A DNA stretch of 64,000 nucleotides from CAZDVQ01 sp964508975 (GTDB taxonomy: Bacteria > Bacteroidota > Bacteroidia > Chitinophagales > Saprospiraceae), in contig CAZDVQ010000001.1 in assembly GCA_964508975.1 (NCBI GenBank), positions 186,001-250,000 on the forward strand. Direction: 5' to 3'. A model generated the notes under the pieces. The model had not been told where the DNA came from and searched no databases. It saw only the letters and a list, made by a program, of their open reading frames with translations. Below, piece after piece: positions 26,864 through 35,654 of this stretch (the stretch's first letter is position 1; each line of letters begins with the position of its first letter). Position numbers and translations under genes: made by a program.

Positions 26864-27381
26864 TAACTACTTTTTTCGCCTACAAAGTTTTGTTCTTTCA
26901 ACTTGAACAAGATGTTGAAAGAGGTCAGCGAACCGTAAATTTTAGTGATATATTGCTGTAGGTTCACTTTTTCTTCATCATTCAAGTTGGAGGCGTTAAT
27001 CCGTTGTTCCATCACGCGCAGGCGGTCGCGCACCATCACGATTTTGTGGAAAAATGCATCAATACCCAGTTCGTAGCCTTTCATATCGGCACGGCCTGGT
27101 TCAAAAACCAATTTGCCATTGATCCATTTATCGTTGAGCGGTACTTCTTCCTGGCTTAGGCCCCAGTGGTTAAATATGTTGAGCATAGCCAGCTCAAGCT
27201 CTGAAAAACTTACCCCACGGTTTGTTGGTATAGCTTCAATAATTTCCCAGCTGGTATCCTCGTCGGCTTGTTTTACACCGTACAAGATATAGCAAACTTC
27301 ATAACCGCTAGGGTTTAACTTGGTGATGACACCATCTCCGTACGCAGCGTGGCGTACCCTTGATCCGATTCCGAGACGCAT
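26863..27381 (-). CDS. Conserved protein with N-terminal CarD/Tudor-like domain, unknown function
   Basis: A 172-residue cytoplasmic protein. The first 50 residues (GIGSRVRHAAYGDGVITKLNP, then YEVCYILYGVKQADEDTSW) have the look of a small SH3/Tudor-type barrel as found at the end of UvrD/PcrA or in CarD. The remainder is helical, with ELELAMLNIFNHWGL and a MVRDRLRVMEQRINA helix. It may bind nucleic acid or RNA polymerase, but that is a guess from the fold. Its TAA stop overlaps the right target TA of MITE copy A. About 75 bp with a GAGTTAT microsatellite separate it from mqnB, which lies upstream. Confidence 0.65.
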   Translation of the reverse strand: MRLGIGSRVRHAAYGDGVITKLNPSGYEVCYILYGVKQADEDTSWEIIEAIPTNRGVSFSELELAMLNIFNHWGLSQEEVPLNDKWINGKLVFEPGRADMKGYELGIDAFFHKIVMVRDRLRVMEQRINASNLNDEEKVNLQQYITKIYGSLTSFNILFKLKEQNFVGEKSS

Positions 27382-27457
27382 AATTTATGAGTTATGAGTT
27401 ATGAGTGCAGAGAGCTGAGTATAGGATTAGAGTTCTGAGTGCAAAGCGCAGCATAAA

Positions 27458-28117
27458 TTAACTTTGCTCTTTGCGCTCTGAACTCATCACTATTTGAATC
27501 GCTGTTTCATTCAACCGTTGAATGGCCAGGGGAATGTTCCAGGCATCGCGGTTGCGAGGTTCAACGTAGTTGGAAATAGACCTGATTTCGAGAAATTGTT
27601 GTTCTAGTTGTAGGCAGGTGTAAAATACCGCAGCGCCTTCCATGTTCTCAATATCGGCATCGCAGCTATCGAGTAGGTTGGCGATAGATGATGCCGTTCC
27701 GTGCACCTTGTTCACGCTGATGGCATGGGCATGAGGTAGAAAATGAAACTGTGCCGCGGCATCGTTCCAAAGCCGACCTGAGCGGAAAGGTTTTTCATCG
27801 GCCTCGACCAGTTGGAGCTTGAACATACTGCGGAATGTTCCATCAGCCTCTTCCACGCCGAGGTCGAATACTTGCTCGCTGAGTACATTTACCACATCGC
27901 CCAAGGCATACTCGCGGCTGATAGCCCCGGCAATGCCAAGATTCAGCACCAGTGTAGGCTTAGGGCCTTGGCTCAAGCGCTTGGTCAAGGCAAAGCTCGT
28001 GGCCAACATACCCACTCCTGTCACGAGGATTTCTACATCCTCGCGGGGATGGAGCGATAACCACTGTTGTAGCGGTGCTATCTCAAAAGGCGTGGCGGCT
28101 ACGATTAAAAAAGACAA
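27458..28117 (-). CDS. mqnB: Futalosine hydrolase MqnB
   Basis: A 219-residue nucleoside hydrolase of the PNP/MTAN fold that cleaves hypoxanthine from futalosine in the alternative menaquinone pathway. Seen: N-terminal LIVAATPFEIAPL, the glycine-rich VTGVGMLATSFALT, NLGIAGAIS, and the nucleoside-site NMEGAAVFYTCLQ. Length matches MqnB. Its presence implies that this organism makes menaquinone by the futalosine route rather than by MenFDHCEB. No other mqn gene lies in the window. Confidence 0.9.
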   Translation of the reverse strand: MSFLIVAATPFEIAPLQQWLSLHPREDVEILVTGVGMLATSFALTKRLSQGPKPTLVLNLGIAGAISREYALGDVVNVLSEQVFDLGVEEADGTFRSMFKLQLVEADEKPFRSGRLWNDAAAQFHFLPHAHAISVNKVHGTASSIANLLDSCDADIENMEGAAVFYTCLQLEQQFLEIRSISNYVEPRNRDAWNIPLAIQRLNETAIQIVMSSERKEQS

Positions 28118-28186
28118 TCTAAATAGTTAGGAGTTAGGAGAGAGGAGTTAGGTGTGCCCCCGCCCCGGCGAGCTTTGCTCGCCCTA

Positions 28187-28258
28187 CCCCCGCTACCAAC
28201 GACGCGTAGCGTCTGTGCAGTGGAGGGGGTCGCCGCAACGCGGCGGGGGGAGGCGCAA
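28187..28258 (+). repeat. R6 module, copy 1
   Basis: CCCCCGCTACCAACGACGCG then GCGTCTGTGCAGTGGAGGGG and GGAGGCGCAA. Nearly the same text occurs at 49597-49670 and, inverted and shorter, at 51112-51162. Confidence 0.75.
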
Positions 28259-28265
28259 TTTAAAG

Positions 28266-28446
28266 ATGAACGATGAATGCCGCTGCCTGCGCCAGGCATA
28301 TGGAGCGTGGCCGCGCCAGCGGCCAGACCGAGCCGCCTTGTAGAGACGTAACGTGAAATGTCTCCCGCCACAGGCTGGCAAGGCGGCGAAGGGCCGAGCG
28401 AACAGCGAGCGCGTAATACGCCGACGGCGCAAAGCGCCGGGGCGCC
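28266..28446 (-). repeat. R1 repeat, copy 9, with nested R3
   Basis: Hairpin 1 is TGGCCGC-gcca-GCGGCCA (28308-28325). Hairpin 2 is replaced by a long R3 module, GCCGCCTTG...CAAGGCGGC (28332-28387) enclosing GAGACGTAACGTG/AATGTCTC. Then GGGCCGAGCGAACAGCGAGC. It ends at the receptor stop codon. Confidence 0.8.
28332..28387 (+). repeat. R3 module, copy 2
   Basis: Outer stem GCCGCCTTG/CAAGGCGGC; inner GTAGAGAC...GTCTC hairpin. Inserted where other R1 copies have a short hairpin 2. Confidence 0.75.
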
Positions 28447-30822
28447 CTACAAATTAACGTCTAGACGAACTGTTAAATTAGCTGGCGCTTCAGGTTTAGC
28501 CGGACGAATTACGTACAACGCGTTGAACACGTTGCGGCCAACTACCGACACCTTCACGTTTTGGTTTACGCTGTAAGCCAAACGGGCATCACAAACCAAA
28601 TAGCCGTTGTTGAAACGGTCAAACCAGTTCAAGAAGTTTGATACAGCAGCGTTGAAAAAAGGATCTACCCCAGTAATACGGCTGCGGTACTGTACTGAAA
28701 TACCACCAGAAAGCTTGGTGTAATTCATCTCAGCATCAATTTTAAACGAGTGCTGGAAGCGGTACTTCAACAAGTTTTTATCGTTAGGGTAGGTCAAATT
28801 TTGTTCAAAGGTGCCGAAGTTCTTGTATTTTGGTTCAATAAAAGTATAGCCTGTAAGCAAGTTCAAAACACCGCCCAATACTTTACCGCTACCTGTAATG
28901 GAGGCTTCCGCACCCCAAATATTAGTAGCACCAACATTGATGGATTGAATGCCTAAGAAAAATGAATCCTGTGCTCCACTAAACGTAAACTCAGTCATGT
29001 TTTCATACGACTGATAAAACCCTGCTACGTCCACAAAACCTTGCCATTCATCGATTTTAAAGCCTTGTTTAACGCCCAACTCCGAGCTCCAGCCTGTTTC
29101 AGGGGTTAGCTGCGGGTTAGGGAAAACGTTGTTGCCGCCGGTTGAGGTAAAAATATATTTCTCGCCCAAGGTAGGGAAACGGTAACCTTGACCCCATGAA
29201 GCACGGATAAAGGTGGCTTTTGCAAGCTCATAACTTGCTCCTGCTCTGAATACCGTTCTGCCATCGTTAATAGCACCTGTTACTGGATTGGCAATTGTAT
29301 ATGTTCCAAAAGAAATACCTGTAAAAGGGCTTACCGGGCCTGGTGCGATGATGCTATCAGGCGATGTTTGGTAATTATACTCGAAACGCACCCCAGCGTT
29401 GAGGCTTAAACCTTTAACGGGTTTGCCTTCCAACTGTAAGTAAGGTGCTACGTTGAGCTGCTTGTGGCGGAAGTCGCCGAGTACTTCGCCTTTGGCATCT
29501 ACATACTGAGAAGCAATACCCGAAACGATAGACAATTTACCGATGCGCTCCATACGGCCTTGGAACTGGTACTCGCCGTAATATAAAGTATGTGCGTTGG
29601 ACTGGCCGTTGGTGTTGTTGTTGTCGACCTTGTAAATACGGCCTTGGAGGCGGTGGCGATTGCCTTTCAAATCGTAGAACGACATGTAAGGGTCAATCGT
29701 GAACCTGAGGTTATGGCCCTGGATATAAGAGGCCGCCGGGCCAGTAGTGTTACCTTCAAACTGTCCACTGTATGAATCTTTCCAGAAGAAGAAGTAAGCA
29801 TCAGCTCCAGTGTTGACAAAAGCATTCAAACCGATGATAAAACGCTCGGTTATGTTGTATTGCAGCTTGGCGTTGAAGCGGTAACGACGGCTATATGTAT
29901 CTTTTACAAAGCCCCTATTTTGGAGGATATTACCACCTATTACGTAGCCAAAACGCTTGATGCGTTTAGCATGGGCAAACTGGAAACCAGCCTCGAAAGG
30001 CGGGTTTTGGTCCCACCATTTATTGTTGAAAGTATCTACCGTGTTGTTGGCGGTATCGGTTACATAAAGGCTACGCGGTGCGAAATAGCCCGTGTAAAAG
30101 CTTGAGAACTTAGTAACTGGAGTTGTTTTAGGCGAGATGGTACGCACGTTTACAATACCGTTCAAGGCGGCAGAGCCATATAAAGACGAGGCAGCGCCTT
30201 TGACTACTTCCATTTGGTCAACCATTTCAACGGGCACGTCGCCCCATTGTGGTAGGCCGAGGTCGCCTTGTAGGGCAGGAATATCATCGATGAGCAACAT
30301 CACGCGACTACCCGTACCACTAGAGAAGCCAGAGCCCCCGCGGATATTCGCCTGGCCGTCAATCATATCGACGCCTGGGATTTTATCTAGGACCTTGTCG
30401 ACCCCCGTTGCAGCGGTGTTCTCGATAAGGCGTGGTTTCATGATATCAAGGGTAACGGTTACTTCACCAAGTGAACGCTCTACCTTTGAACCGGTAACGG
30501 TAGCGGTGCTCAGGATATTATCAGCTGCTTGAAGGGAATAATTTTGCTGTACTTTTTGGCCTTCGGCCAGCGTAAGGCTAAATTCAATCTTCTCGTAACC
30601 CGTGTAACTCAGTACAAAGTTGTAAGTGCCTGGATCAAGCTCAATGATGAAGTTACCGTCGAAGTCGGTAACGGAGCCATTGCCCGAACCATATAATATA
30701 GTGGCGCCAATGAGCGGTTCATTATTTGCTTTATCTGTTACAATGCCCTGGAATACAGCCTTTTGGGCAATAGTAAAAGTAGAGAACAAGCACATTAAGC
30801 TTATGCCAATAATATATTTCAT
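28447..30822 (-). CDS. TonB-dependent outer membrane receptor
   Basis: A 791-residue outer-membrane receptor. Signal peptide (to about residue 19), a CarboxypepD-regulatory-like domain (FQGIVTDKANNEPLIGATILYG, residues 22-95), a plug (VDKVLDKIPGVDMIDGQANI, RGGSGFSSGTGSRVMLLIDDIP, VKGAASSLYGSAALNGIVNV), then a 22-strand-type barrel ending in RNVFNALYVIRPAKPEAPANLTVRLDVNL. The final residue pattern is a normal barrel end. The EVVKGAASSLYGSAALNG motif is like catecholate siderophore and vitamin receptors. No SusD gene follows, so it is not a classical glycan-uptake pair. Substrate unknown. An 80-nt leader follows a TATATTTG box. Confidence 0.92.
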   Translation of the reverse strand: MKYIIGISLMCLFSTFTIAQKAVFQGIVTDKANNEPLIGATILYGSGNGSVTDFDGNFIIELDPGTYNFVLSYTGYEKIEFSLTLAEGQKVQQNYSLQAADNILSTATVTGSKVERSLGEVTVTLDIMKPRLIENTAATGVDKVLDKIPGVDMIDGQANIRGGSGFSSGTGSRVMLLIDDIPALQGDLGLPQWGDVPVEMVDQMEVVKGAASSLYGSAALNGIVNVRTISPKTTPVTKFSSFYTGYFAPRSLYVTDTANNTVDTFNNKWWDQNPPFEAGFQFAHAKRIKRFGYVIGGNILQNRGFVKDTYSRRYRFNAKLQYNITERFIIGLNAFVNTGADAYFFFWKDSYSGQFEGNTTGPAASYIQGHNLRFTIDPYMSFYDLKGNRHRLQGRIYKVDNNNTNGQSNAHTLYYGEYQFQGRMERIGKLSIVSGIASQYVDAKGEVLGDFRHKQLNVAPYLQLEGKPVKGLSLNAGVRFEYNYQTSPDSIIAPGPVSPFTGISFGTYTIANPVTGAINDGRTVFRAGASYELAKATFIRASWGQGYRFPTLGEKYIFTSTGGNNVFPNPQLTPETGWSSELGVKQGFKIDEWQGFVDVAGFYQSYENMTEFTFSGAQDSFFLGIQSINVGATNIWGAEASITGSGKVLGGVLNLLTGYTFIEPKYKNFGTFEQNLTYPNDKNLLKYRFQHSFKIDAEMNYTKLSGGISVQYRSRITGVDPFFNAAVSNFLNWFDRFNNGYLVCDARLAYSVNQNVKVSVVGRNVFNALYVIRPAKPEAPANLTVRLDVNL

Positions 30823-30903
30823 AGCAAAAGGATTTGGTGTTTCGAATATGATTTAGTTGGTCTCTTTTTGTTTTCGGATGTGCAACACCCGCAAACAGAG
30901 GGC

Positions 30904-30911
30904 AAATATAT
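30904..30911 (-). promoter_or_regulatory. -7 box of the TonB-dependent receptor gene
   Basis: Minus-strand TATATTTG about 80 nt before the ATG at 30822. Confidence 0.5.
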
Positions 30912-30989
30912 ACTGAATTCGGTAAGTTAGGTTACTTTCGCCCAACACTAGGCTTAAATTAGGTGTGGCTTTATTGATAATCAAATGCT

Positions 30990-30997
30990 TATCTTTG
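30990..30997 (+). promoter_or_regulatory. -7 box of the transglutaminase-like gene
   Basis: TATCTTTG, 38 nt before the ATG at 31036. Confidence 0.55.
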
Positions 30998-31035
30998 TGC
31001 GTTGAAACATATTTTTTAGCAGAAAACGCTGCAAC

Positions 31036-31776
31036 ATGGCTTTAAAGAAACTTATTCGCTTTGTCAAATTGAGCTTTATCTTCGGTGCAATTATCTTTGG
31101 GATAGTGGCTTACACCCACAATGTATCTTACACATTAAGCAACGAAGACATGGAATACAGCAATAAATATTTAGCCTTGTTGCCCGACTCGCTTCAGGTT
31201 AAAGCCCCCGCTAGGCTTGGCGATACCATGTCGTATGAAGATCAAATCCTTTTGATTGAAGCCGTTCAAGCTGCCGTGTTGCAACACAATCCAGTTGGAA
31301 AAGGTATTCCAGACAATCAACCGCGCAACCCTAAAGATTTGTATAATTTTGGAGCAGGGCTTTGTTTCGACCGGAGTTATACCTTGGAAAAGATTTTCTT
31401 GTCGCTGGGCTTTAAAGTACGCCACATGAGTTTATATGCCGACATGCCCAACATGGGTCTACTGGCGGAGATGACCAAGGCCCAAATTCCAAGCCACGCT
31501 GTGTCTGAAGTAAAAACAGCCGAGGGCTGGCTCATCGTAGATTCGAATAACCCCTGGCTTGGTTTGGATCAATCGGGCAAGCCCCACTCTATGAAAACCA
31601 TCAAGAAGGCCAACTACCAAGTAGCTTGGAAAACACCGCCCGCCAAAGGTTACGATTTGTTCTACTCGAAAGATTGTACCTATATATATGGTTTATTTTC
31701 AAGGCATGGCCGTTTTTATCCACCCTATAATCCAGTGCCAGACGTGCGTTGGGTGCAGCTTTTCCAAAATTTATAG
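31036..31776 (+). CDS. Membrane-anchored transglutaminase-like protein
   Basis: A 246-residue protein with one N-terminal membrane helix (residues 11-29) and a periplasmic papain-like domain. A transglutaminase-type catalytic triad can be read: C110 in GAGLCFDRS, H154 in PSHAVSEV and D169 in WLIVDSNNPW, in the right order and spacing. Family members act as cysteine proteases, peptide ligases or inactive binding domains, so the reaction is open. The GLCFDRSYTLEKIFLSLGFKVRH context is well kept, suggesting an active enzyme. It is alone in its transcript, between the receptor gene and the helicase gene. Confidence 0.75.
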   Translation: MALKKLIRFVKLSFIFGAIIFGIVAYTHNVSYTLSNEDMEYSNKYLALLPDSLQVKAPARLGDTMSYEDQILLIEAVQAAVLQHNPVGKGIPDNQPRNPKDLYNFGAGLCFDRSYTLEKIFLSLGFKVRHMSLYADMPNMGLLAEMTKAQIPSHAVSEVKTAEGWLIVDSNNPWLGLDQSGKPHSMKTIKKANYQVAWKTPPAKGYDLFYSKDCTYIYGLFSRHGRFYPPYNPVPDVRWVQLFQNL

Positions 31777-31852
31777 TTTTAATCTAGTACGGCATCAGGT
31801 CATGGTATAGCACTTGTTTTTGGGCAAGTGCCTACAACTGCGTATTTATACC

Positions 31853-31860
31853 TACCTTTG
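31853..31860 (+). promoter_or_regulatory. -7 box of the DEAD-box helicase gene
   Basis: TACCTTTG, 25 nt before the ATG at 31886. Just upstream (31811-31832) GCACTTG-n8-CAAGTGC can form a hairpin. The box excludes the upstream ATG at 31814. Confidence 0.6.
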
Positions 31861-31885
31861 TGGCCTTACTTATATATTCTTATAC

Positions 31886-33160
31886 ATGACCTTTAATGAT
31901 TTGGGCTTAATCGAGCCCATCCTGAAAGCCCTCCAAGAAGAAGGCTACACCCAACCAACACCAATCCAAGAGCAAGCTATACCCGTACTGTTACAAGGAC
32001 AAGATTTGCTCGGTTGCGCCCAAACGGGCACCGGCAAAACCGCCGCTTTTGCCATTCCAATTTTACAACAAATGTACGAGGCGAAGCCAGCCGGCAACGC
32101 CCCACGCAAAATTAAAGCCTTGGTTGTTACGCCTACCCGCGAGTTGGCCATTCAAATTAGCGAGAGTTTTTCTGCGTACGGAAAATATACAGGATTGCGC
32201 AATACCGTCATTTTTGGTGGTGTTGGCCAAAAACCTCAAACCGATGCCTTGCGCCGTGGGGTTGATATCCTGATTGCTACACCAGGTCGTTTGCTCGACT
32301 TGATGAACCAAGGTTTTATCTCGCTCGATGACGTGAAGTTCTCGGTATTAGACGAGGCCGACCAGATGCTCGACATGGGTTTTATCCACGACGTGCGTAA
32401 AATTATTGCCAAGCTACCTGCTAAACGCCAGTCCTTGTTCTTCTCGGCAACCATGCCGCCTACTATCGTCGAATTATCCGACAAGATGTTGGGCAACCCA
32501 CATAAAATAACGGTTAAACCCGAGCAGGCGACTGCCGAACGCGTGGAGCAAGCCATTTACTTCGTAGATAAGGCCGATAAGCCCAAGCTGCTCATCCATA
32601 TTTTGGAAACTAACCCTGCCGGCTCGGTATTGGTTTTTGCAAGGACCAAACATGGTTCCGACAAGGTGGTGAAATTCCTTGCCAAGGCAGAGATTACGGC
32701 CGAGGCCATCCACGGGAATAAATCGCAGGTAGCCCGTCAAAGGGCCTTGGGTAATTTCAAAACGGGCATCACCCGTGTATTGATTGCTACCGATATTGCC
32801 GCACGTGGCATCGATGTGGCCGAGCTGTCGTTGGTCATCAACTACGAGCTGCCCAACGTACCCGAAACTTATGTGCACCGCATTGGCCGTACAGGCCGGG
32901 CCTCGGCCAGCGGCATGGCCATTTCGTTTTGCGAAGAGGAAGAAGTACCGTACTTGAAAACGATACAAAAGCTTATTAACCAGCGTATTCCGGTTATAGA
33001 TGAGCACCCCTATGCCGATGCAGGCATTGCGGCACAGTCTGAAAAACAACATCAGCCACCGCAGGCCAAAGCGCCAAAACCACAGCAAAACAATCGTCCG
33101 AGAGGGCATTTTAACCGCAACAGTAATAGTGGCGGCGGTAATAAACCTAAGCGTTTTTAA
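31886..33160 (+). CDS. DEAD-box RNA helicase, RhlE-like
   Basis: A 424-residue ATP-dependent RNA helicase with all core motifs in order: Q motif FNDLG...PTPIQEQAIP, I AQTGTGKT, Ia PTRELA, II DEAD, III SAT, IV VFARTKHG, V ATDIAARGID, VI HRIGRTGRA. The tail (residues about 375-424) is rich in Pro, Gln, Asn, Gly and Arg, ending NKPKRF, as in RhlE-type proteins that use a basic tail to bind RNA. Likely roles are ribosome assembly and mRNA turnover in the cold. The start is set by the promoter and the first helicase residues. Confidence 0.93.
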   Translation: MTFNDLGLIEPILKALQEEGYTQPTPIQEQAIPVLLQGQDLLGCAQTGTGKTAAFAIPILQQMYEAKPAGNAPRKIKALVVTPTRELAIQISESFSAYGKYTGLRNTVIFGGVGQKPQTDALRRGVDILIATPGRLLDLMNQGFISLDDVKFSVLDEADQMLDMGFIHDVRKIIAKLPAKRQSLFFSATMPPTIVELSDKMLGNPHKITVKPEQATAERVEQAIYFVDKADKPKLLIHILETNPAGSVLVFARTKHGSDKVVKFLAKAEITAEAIHGNKSQVARQRALGNFKTGITRVLIATDIAARGIDVAELSLVINYELPNVPETYVHRIGRTGRASASGMAISFCEEEEVPYLKTIQKLINQRIPVIDEHPYADAGIAAQSEKQHQPPQAKAPKPQQNNRPRGHFNRNSNSGGGNKPKRF

Positions 33161-33286
33161 GGTTTAGCTGAAACTAAAACACACATTGCCGCAGTTGGCG
33201 TCCCCGCCAACGGCCGTACAAGTTTGACGGTAATCTGCGCAGTTTTACTGAAGGCTCGTTGGTGTGACTCTAAAATGTATACAAAA

Positions 33287-33682
33287 ATGAAGTTGATACA
33301 AATATTCATTTTGACATTTATGACGTCAACAGGATTTGCACAATCTGTTGACGAAAAAGGACCGTATTATAATTTTATAGGGAGGTTGGTTGAGACGGTT
33401 AGATTACCACCCGATTGTGGGACTTTTGCCTTTGCTGTTGTTCATAAATATGAAGTGCTGAAAACAAATTATGAAGGATATGACAGGCAATACGTTTTGA
33501 TAATTCAAACTTGCCCTGAATTTTTAAAAGCAAATTTTTTTCAAAGGGGCAAGGTCTATAATATTGACGTGACTGCAAATAGTGGCGTAGAATTCACCTA
33601 TTCTATGAATAATGAATATGAAAAAGAAGACTTGCCAATTTTCTGGACAAAAAAAGTAAAAAGAACAATTCGATATAAGTAA
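33287..33682 (+). CDS. Small exported protein of unknown function
   Basis: A 131-residue protein with a signal peptide (MKLIQIFILTFMTSTGFAQ) and a compact beta-rich body containing two cysteines (PPDCGTFAF and IIQTCPEF) that could pair in the periplasm. The fold may be an OB-like barrel (FIGRLVETV, HKYEVLK, RGKVYNIDVTA), as in small Bacteroidota secreted proteins, but I recognise no family. It is clearly more AT-rich than its neighbours, which may indicate recent transfer. An ATG 12 bp upstream is also in frame; the one used gives the better signal peptide. Confidence 0.6.
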   Translation: MKLIQIFILTFMTSTGFAQSVDEKGPYYNFIGRLVETVRLPPDCGTFAFAVVHKYEVLKTNYEGYDRQYVLIIQTCPEFLKANFFQRGKVYNIDVTANSGVEFTYSMNNEYEKEDLPIFWTKKVKRTIRYK

Positions 33683-33760
33683 TAGGGGGCTTCCGTCTTC
33701 GGTGTGGGTGGCATAATCATTTTGTCATTAGCTCCATTCATCAATTCGTCATTTATACTT

Positions 33761-33874
33761 TTTTGGGCGCTGCGCCCGCTGGGGGCGGTCGCCGGCGTGC
33801 TATGTGCTCGCTGTCGCTCGGTGCCTTGCGGCACCGCCTCCCTACGGTCGGCGCACTTCGCATGCCTAGCGCAA
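33761..33874 (+). repeat. R1 repeat, copy 10
   Basis: TTTTGGGCGC start after a CATTCATCAATTCGTCATT microsatellite, ends GCATGCCTAGCGC. Hairpins GGTGCC-ttg-CGGCACC and CGCTGTCGCTCGG core; hairpin 1 is diverged. Confidence 0.65.
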
Positions 33875-33904
33875 AATACAGGCGTTCAGTCTTAAAAATA
33901 AACC

Positions 33905-33912
33905 TATCTTTG
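33905..33912 (+). promoter_or_regulatory. Likely -7 box of the amidase gene
   Basis: TATCTTTG lies 256 nt before the amidase ATG with R1 copy 11 between; no closer TAnnTTTG is present. The leader would therefore contain the repeat. Confidence 0.45.
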
Positions 33913-33936
33913 GTTGGCTATTACACCGTTTGCCCT

Positions 33937-34126
33937 GCGTGAGCGATGCGGAGCCGTGGCGCAAAGCGCCAGACCGAGCCGCCTTGTAGAGACGTTTCGT
34001 GAAACGTCTCCCGCTGCCGGCGGGCAAGGCGGCGAAGGGCCGAGCGAACAGCGAGCGGCGAAGCGTAGCGCCCCGCTGGCTGCGGGCGCATCATTGCGCC
34101 CGCAGCCAGCGGGGCACGCCCCAATA
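33937..34126 (-). repeat. R1 repeat, copy 11, with nested R3
   Basis: Hairpin 1 is TGGCGC-aaa-GCGCCA (33957-33971). Hairpin 2 is replaced by R3 (33978-34033). The right end adds CCCCGCTGGCTGCGGGCGC and its inverse around CATCATT, then GCCCCAATAATT. Copies 10 and 11 face each other and fill the gap 33683-34168. Confidence 0.8.
33978..34033 (+). repeat. R3 module, copy 3
   Basis: Outer stem GCCGCCTTG/CAAGGCGGC enclosing GAGACGTTTC-gt-GAAACGTCTC, a 10-bp perfect inner stem. Confidence 0.8.
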
Positions 34127-34168
34127 ATTCCAAAAAAAACATCCTTAAAACCTGAAATACAAGCCTCT

Positions 34169-35647
34169 ATGACCTTTGAAGAATACCGCCAACACGATGC
34201 GCTTGGCCTAGCCGAGCTGGTACGCAACAAGGCTGTAAGCCCTAAAGAACTCCTTGATTTAGCCGTGGCCCGTGCAGAGGCCGTGAACCCCAAAATCAAT
34301 GCGATCATACACCCGCTGTACGATTACGCGGCGGCCATGATTGATAAAGTTCCCGCCAACGCAGCCTTTGCCGGTGTGCCCACCGTGATTAAAGACCTTG
34401 CCTTGCACGTGGAAAATACCCCGCTCGAATCTGGTACACGAGCCTCCAAAGGTTTCATCAGCAAAAAGGATGGCGAATACGTAAAACGCTATCGTTCAGC
34501 GGGTTTGCTATTCATGGGCAAAAGTAATACGCCTGAATTTGGCCTTACACCTTGGACAGAGCCACTGTCGTATGGACCAAGCCGCAACCCTTGGAATCAA
34601 GCCTACACCACGGGTGGATCGAGCGGTGGCTCAGCTGCCAGCGTAGCTGCTGGTATTGTGCCTATTGCCACTGCCGCCGACGGTGGAGGCTCTATCCGTA
34701 TCCCGGCGGCATGTTGTGGCTTGGTGGGCTTAAAACCATCGCGTGGGCGTATTCCCCTCGGCGATTTCACGCTAGATGCATGGTCTGGCGCCGTGGTGGA
34801 AGGCTGCGTTTCGCGCACCGTTCGCGATACTGCAGCGTTTATGGATGCGATGCAAGGCCCCATGGCAGGTTCTCATTATAGATTTCCGCAAAGCACCAGC
34901 TTTATGGACGCCATTGCGCAGGCACCACGCAAGCTACGCATTGGTTTCAGCACGCAGCACCCACTTGACCACAAGATCGATCCTGAAAATGCAGCCGCTA
35001 TACAAAAAACGCTTCAAGTGCTTCAAAGCCTTGGCCATGAAGTTGAAGAAGTACCCCTACCGATTAACCGCGAAAACCTACTGCGCGACTTTATGATTAT
35101 GGTTTTTGCCGAGACCTCGGCCATGGTACGCGAGATAAAAGCTGAATTCCCCAATTTTGATACCCGTAAAATGGAGTATAATACCCAGGTATCGGCCAAT
35201 ATGGGCAAATATTACAATGGCCAAGAAGTTAGCTTTAGGCGTAGAAACTGGAACAAACTAGCTTATAAAATGGGCATTTTTCACCAAACTTACGATTTGT
35301 TGTTGACACCCGTGTTGGGCCAGCACCCTATCAAAATCGGCGATTTGGGTAACAGCCCTACCGAGGATAGGCTATTGAGCCTCGTATTGAGCCTGGGCCT
35401 CGACCGTTTTGTACCACAATCCATGATTGACAAGCTGGGCGATAAATCACTAGGCTACATTCCATACCCGCCACTGGCCAACATGACCGGTCAGCCAGCC
35501 ATCTCACTGCCTATGCACTGGTCGGCAGCAGGTGTTCCGGTTGGGGTGATGTTCACCGCACCTTTTGCCGACGAGCAGACTTTGCTACAACTGGCTCAGC
35601 AACTGCAAGATGTTGAGCGTTGGCAAGATAAGTTAGCGCAGTTATAG
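34169..35647 (+). CDS. Amidase-signature family hydrolase
   Basis: A 492-residue cytoplasmic amidase with the Ser-cisSer-Lys triad: K75 (PTVIKDLAL), S152 (TTGGSSGGSAA) and S175 (GGGSIRIPA). The signature GGSSGGSAASVAAGIVPIAT is complete. It resembles 6-aminohexanoate-cyclic-dimer hydrolases and general acylamidases more than GatA, since length and C-terminal half (NMTGQPAISLPMHWSAAGVPVGVMF) fit and no gatB/gatC is near. Substrate unknown. The frame stays open 255 bp upstream, but that stretch is R1 repeat sequence, so the start is the ATG at 34169. The stop nearly touches MITE copy C. Confidence 0.88.
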   Translation: MTFEEYRQHDALGLAELVRNKAVSPKELLDLAVARAEAVNPKINAIIHPLYDYAAAMIDKVPANAAFAGVPTVIKDLALHVENTPLESGTRASKGFISKKDGEYVKRYRSAGLLFMGKSNTPEFGLTPWTEPLSYGPSRNPWNQAYTTGGSSGGSAASVAAGIVPIATAADGGGSIRIPAACCGLVGLKPSRGRIPLGDFTLDAWSGAVVEGCVSRTVRDTAAFMDAMQGPMAGSHYRFPQSTSFMDAIAQAPRKLRIGFSTQHPLDHKIDPENAAAIQKTLQVLQSLGHEVEEVPLPINRENLLRDFMIMVFAETSAMVREIKAEFPNFDTRKMEYNTQVSANMGKYYNGQEVSFRRRNWNKLAYKMGIFHQTYDLLLTPVLGQHPIKIGDLGNSPTEDRLLSLVLSLGLDRFVPQSMIDKLGDKSLGYIPYPPLANMTGQPAISLPMHWSAAGVPVGVMFTAPFADEQTLLQLAQQLQDVERWQDKLAQL

Positions 35648-35654
35648 GCGCTTA

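Noticed and set aside
31811..31832. Terminator before the helicase gene
   Set aside because: GCACTTG/CAAGTGC hairpin has only seven pairs and no T run.
33914..34168. N-terminal 85-codon extension of the amidase frame
   Set aside because: It is R1 repeat sequence read through by chance; the amidase homology starts at the ATG at 34169.
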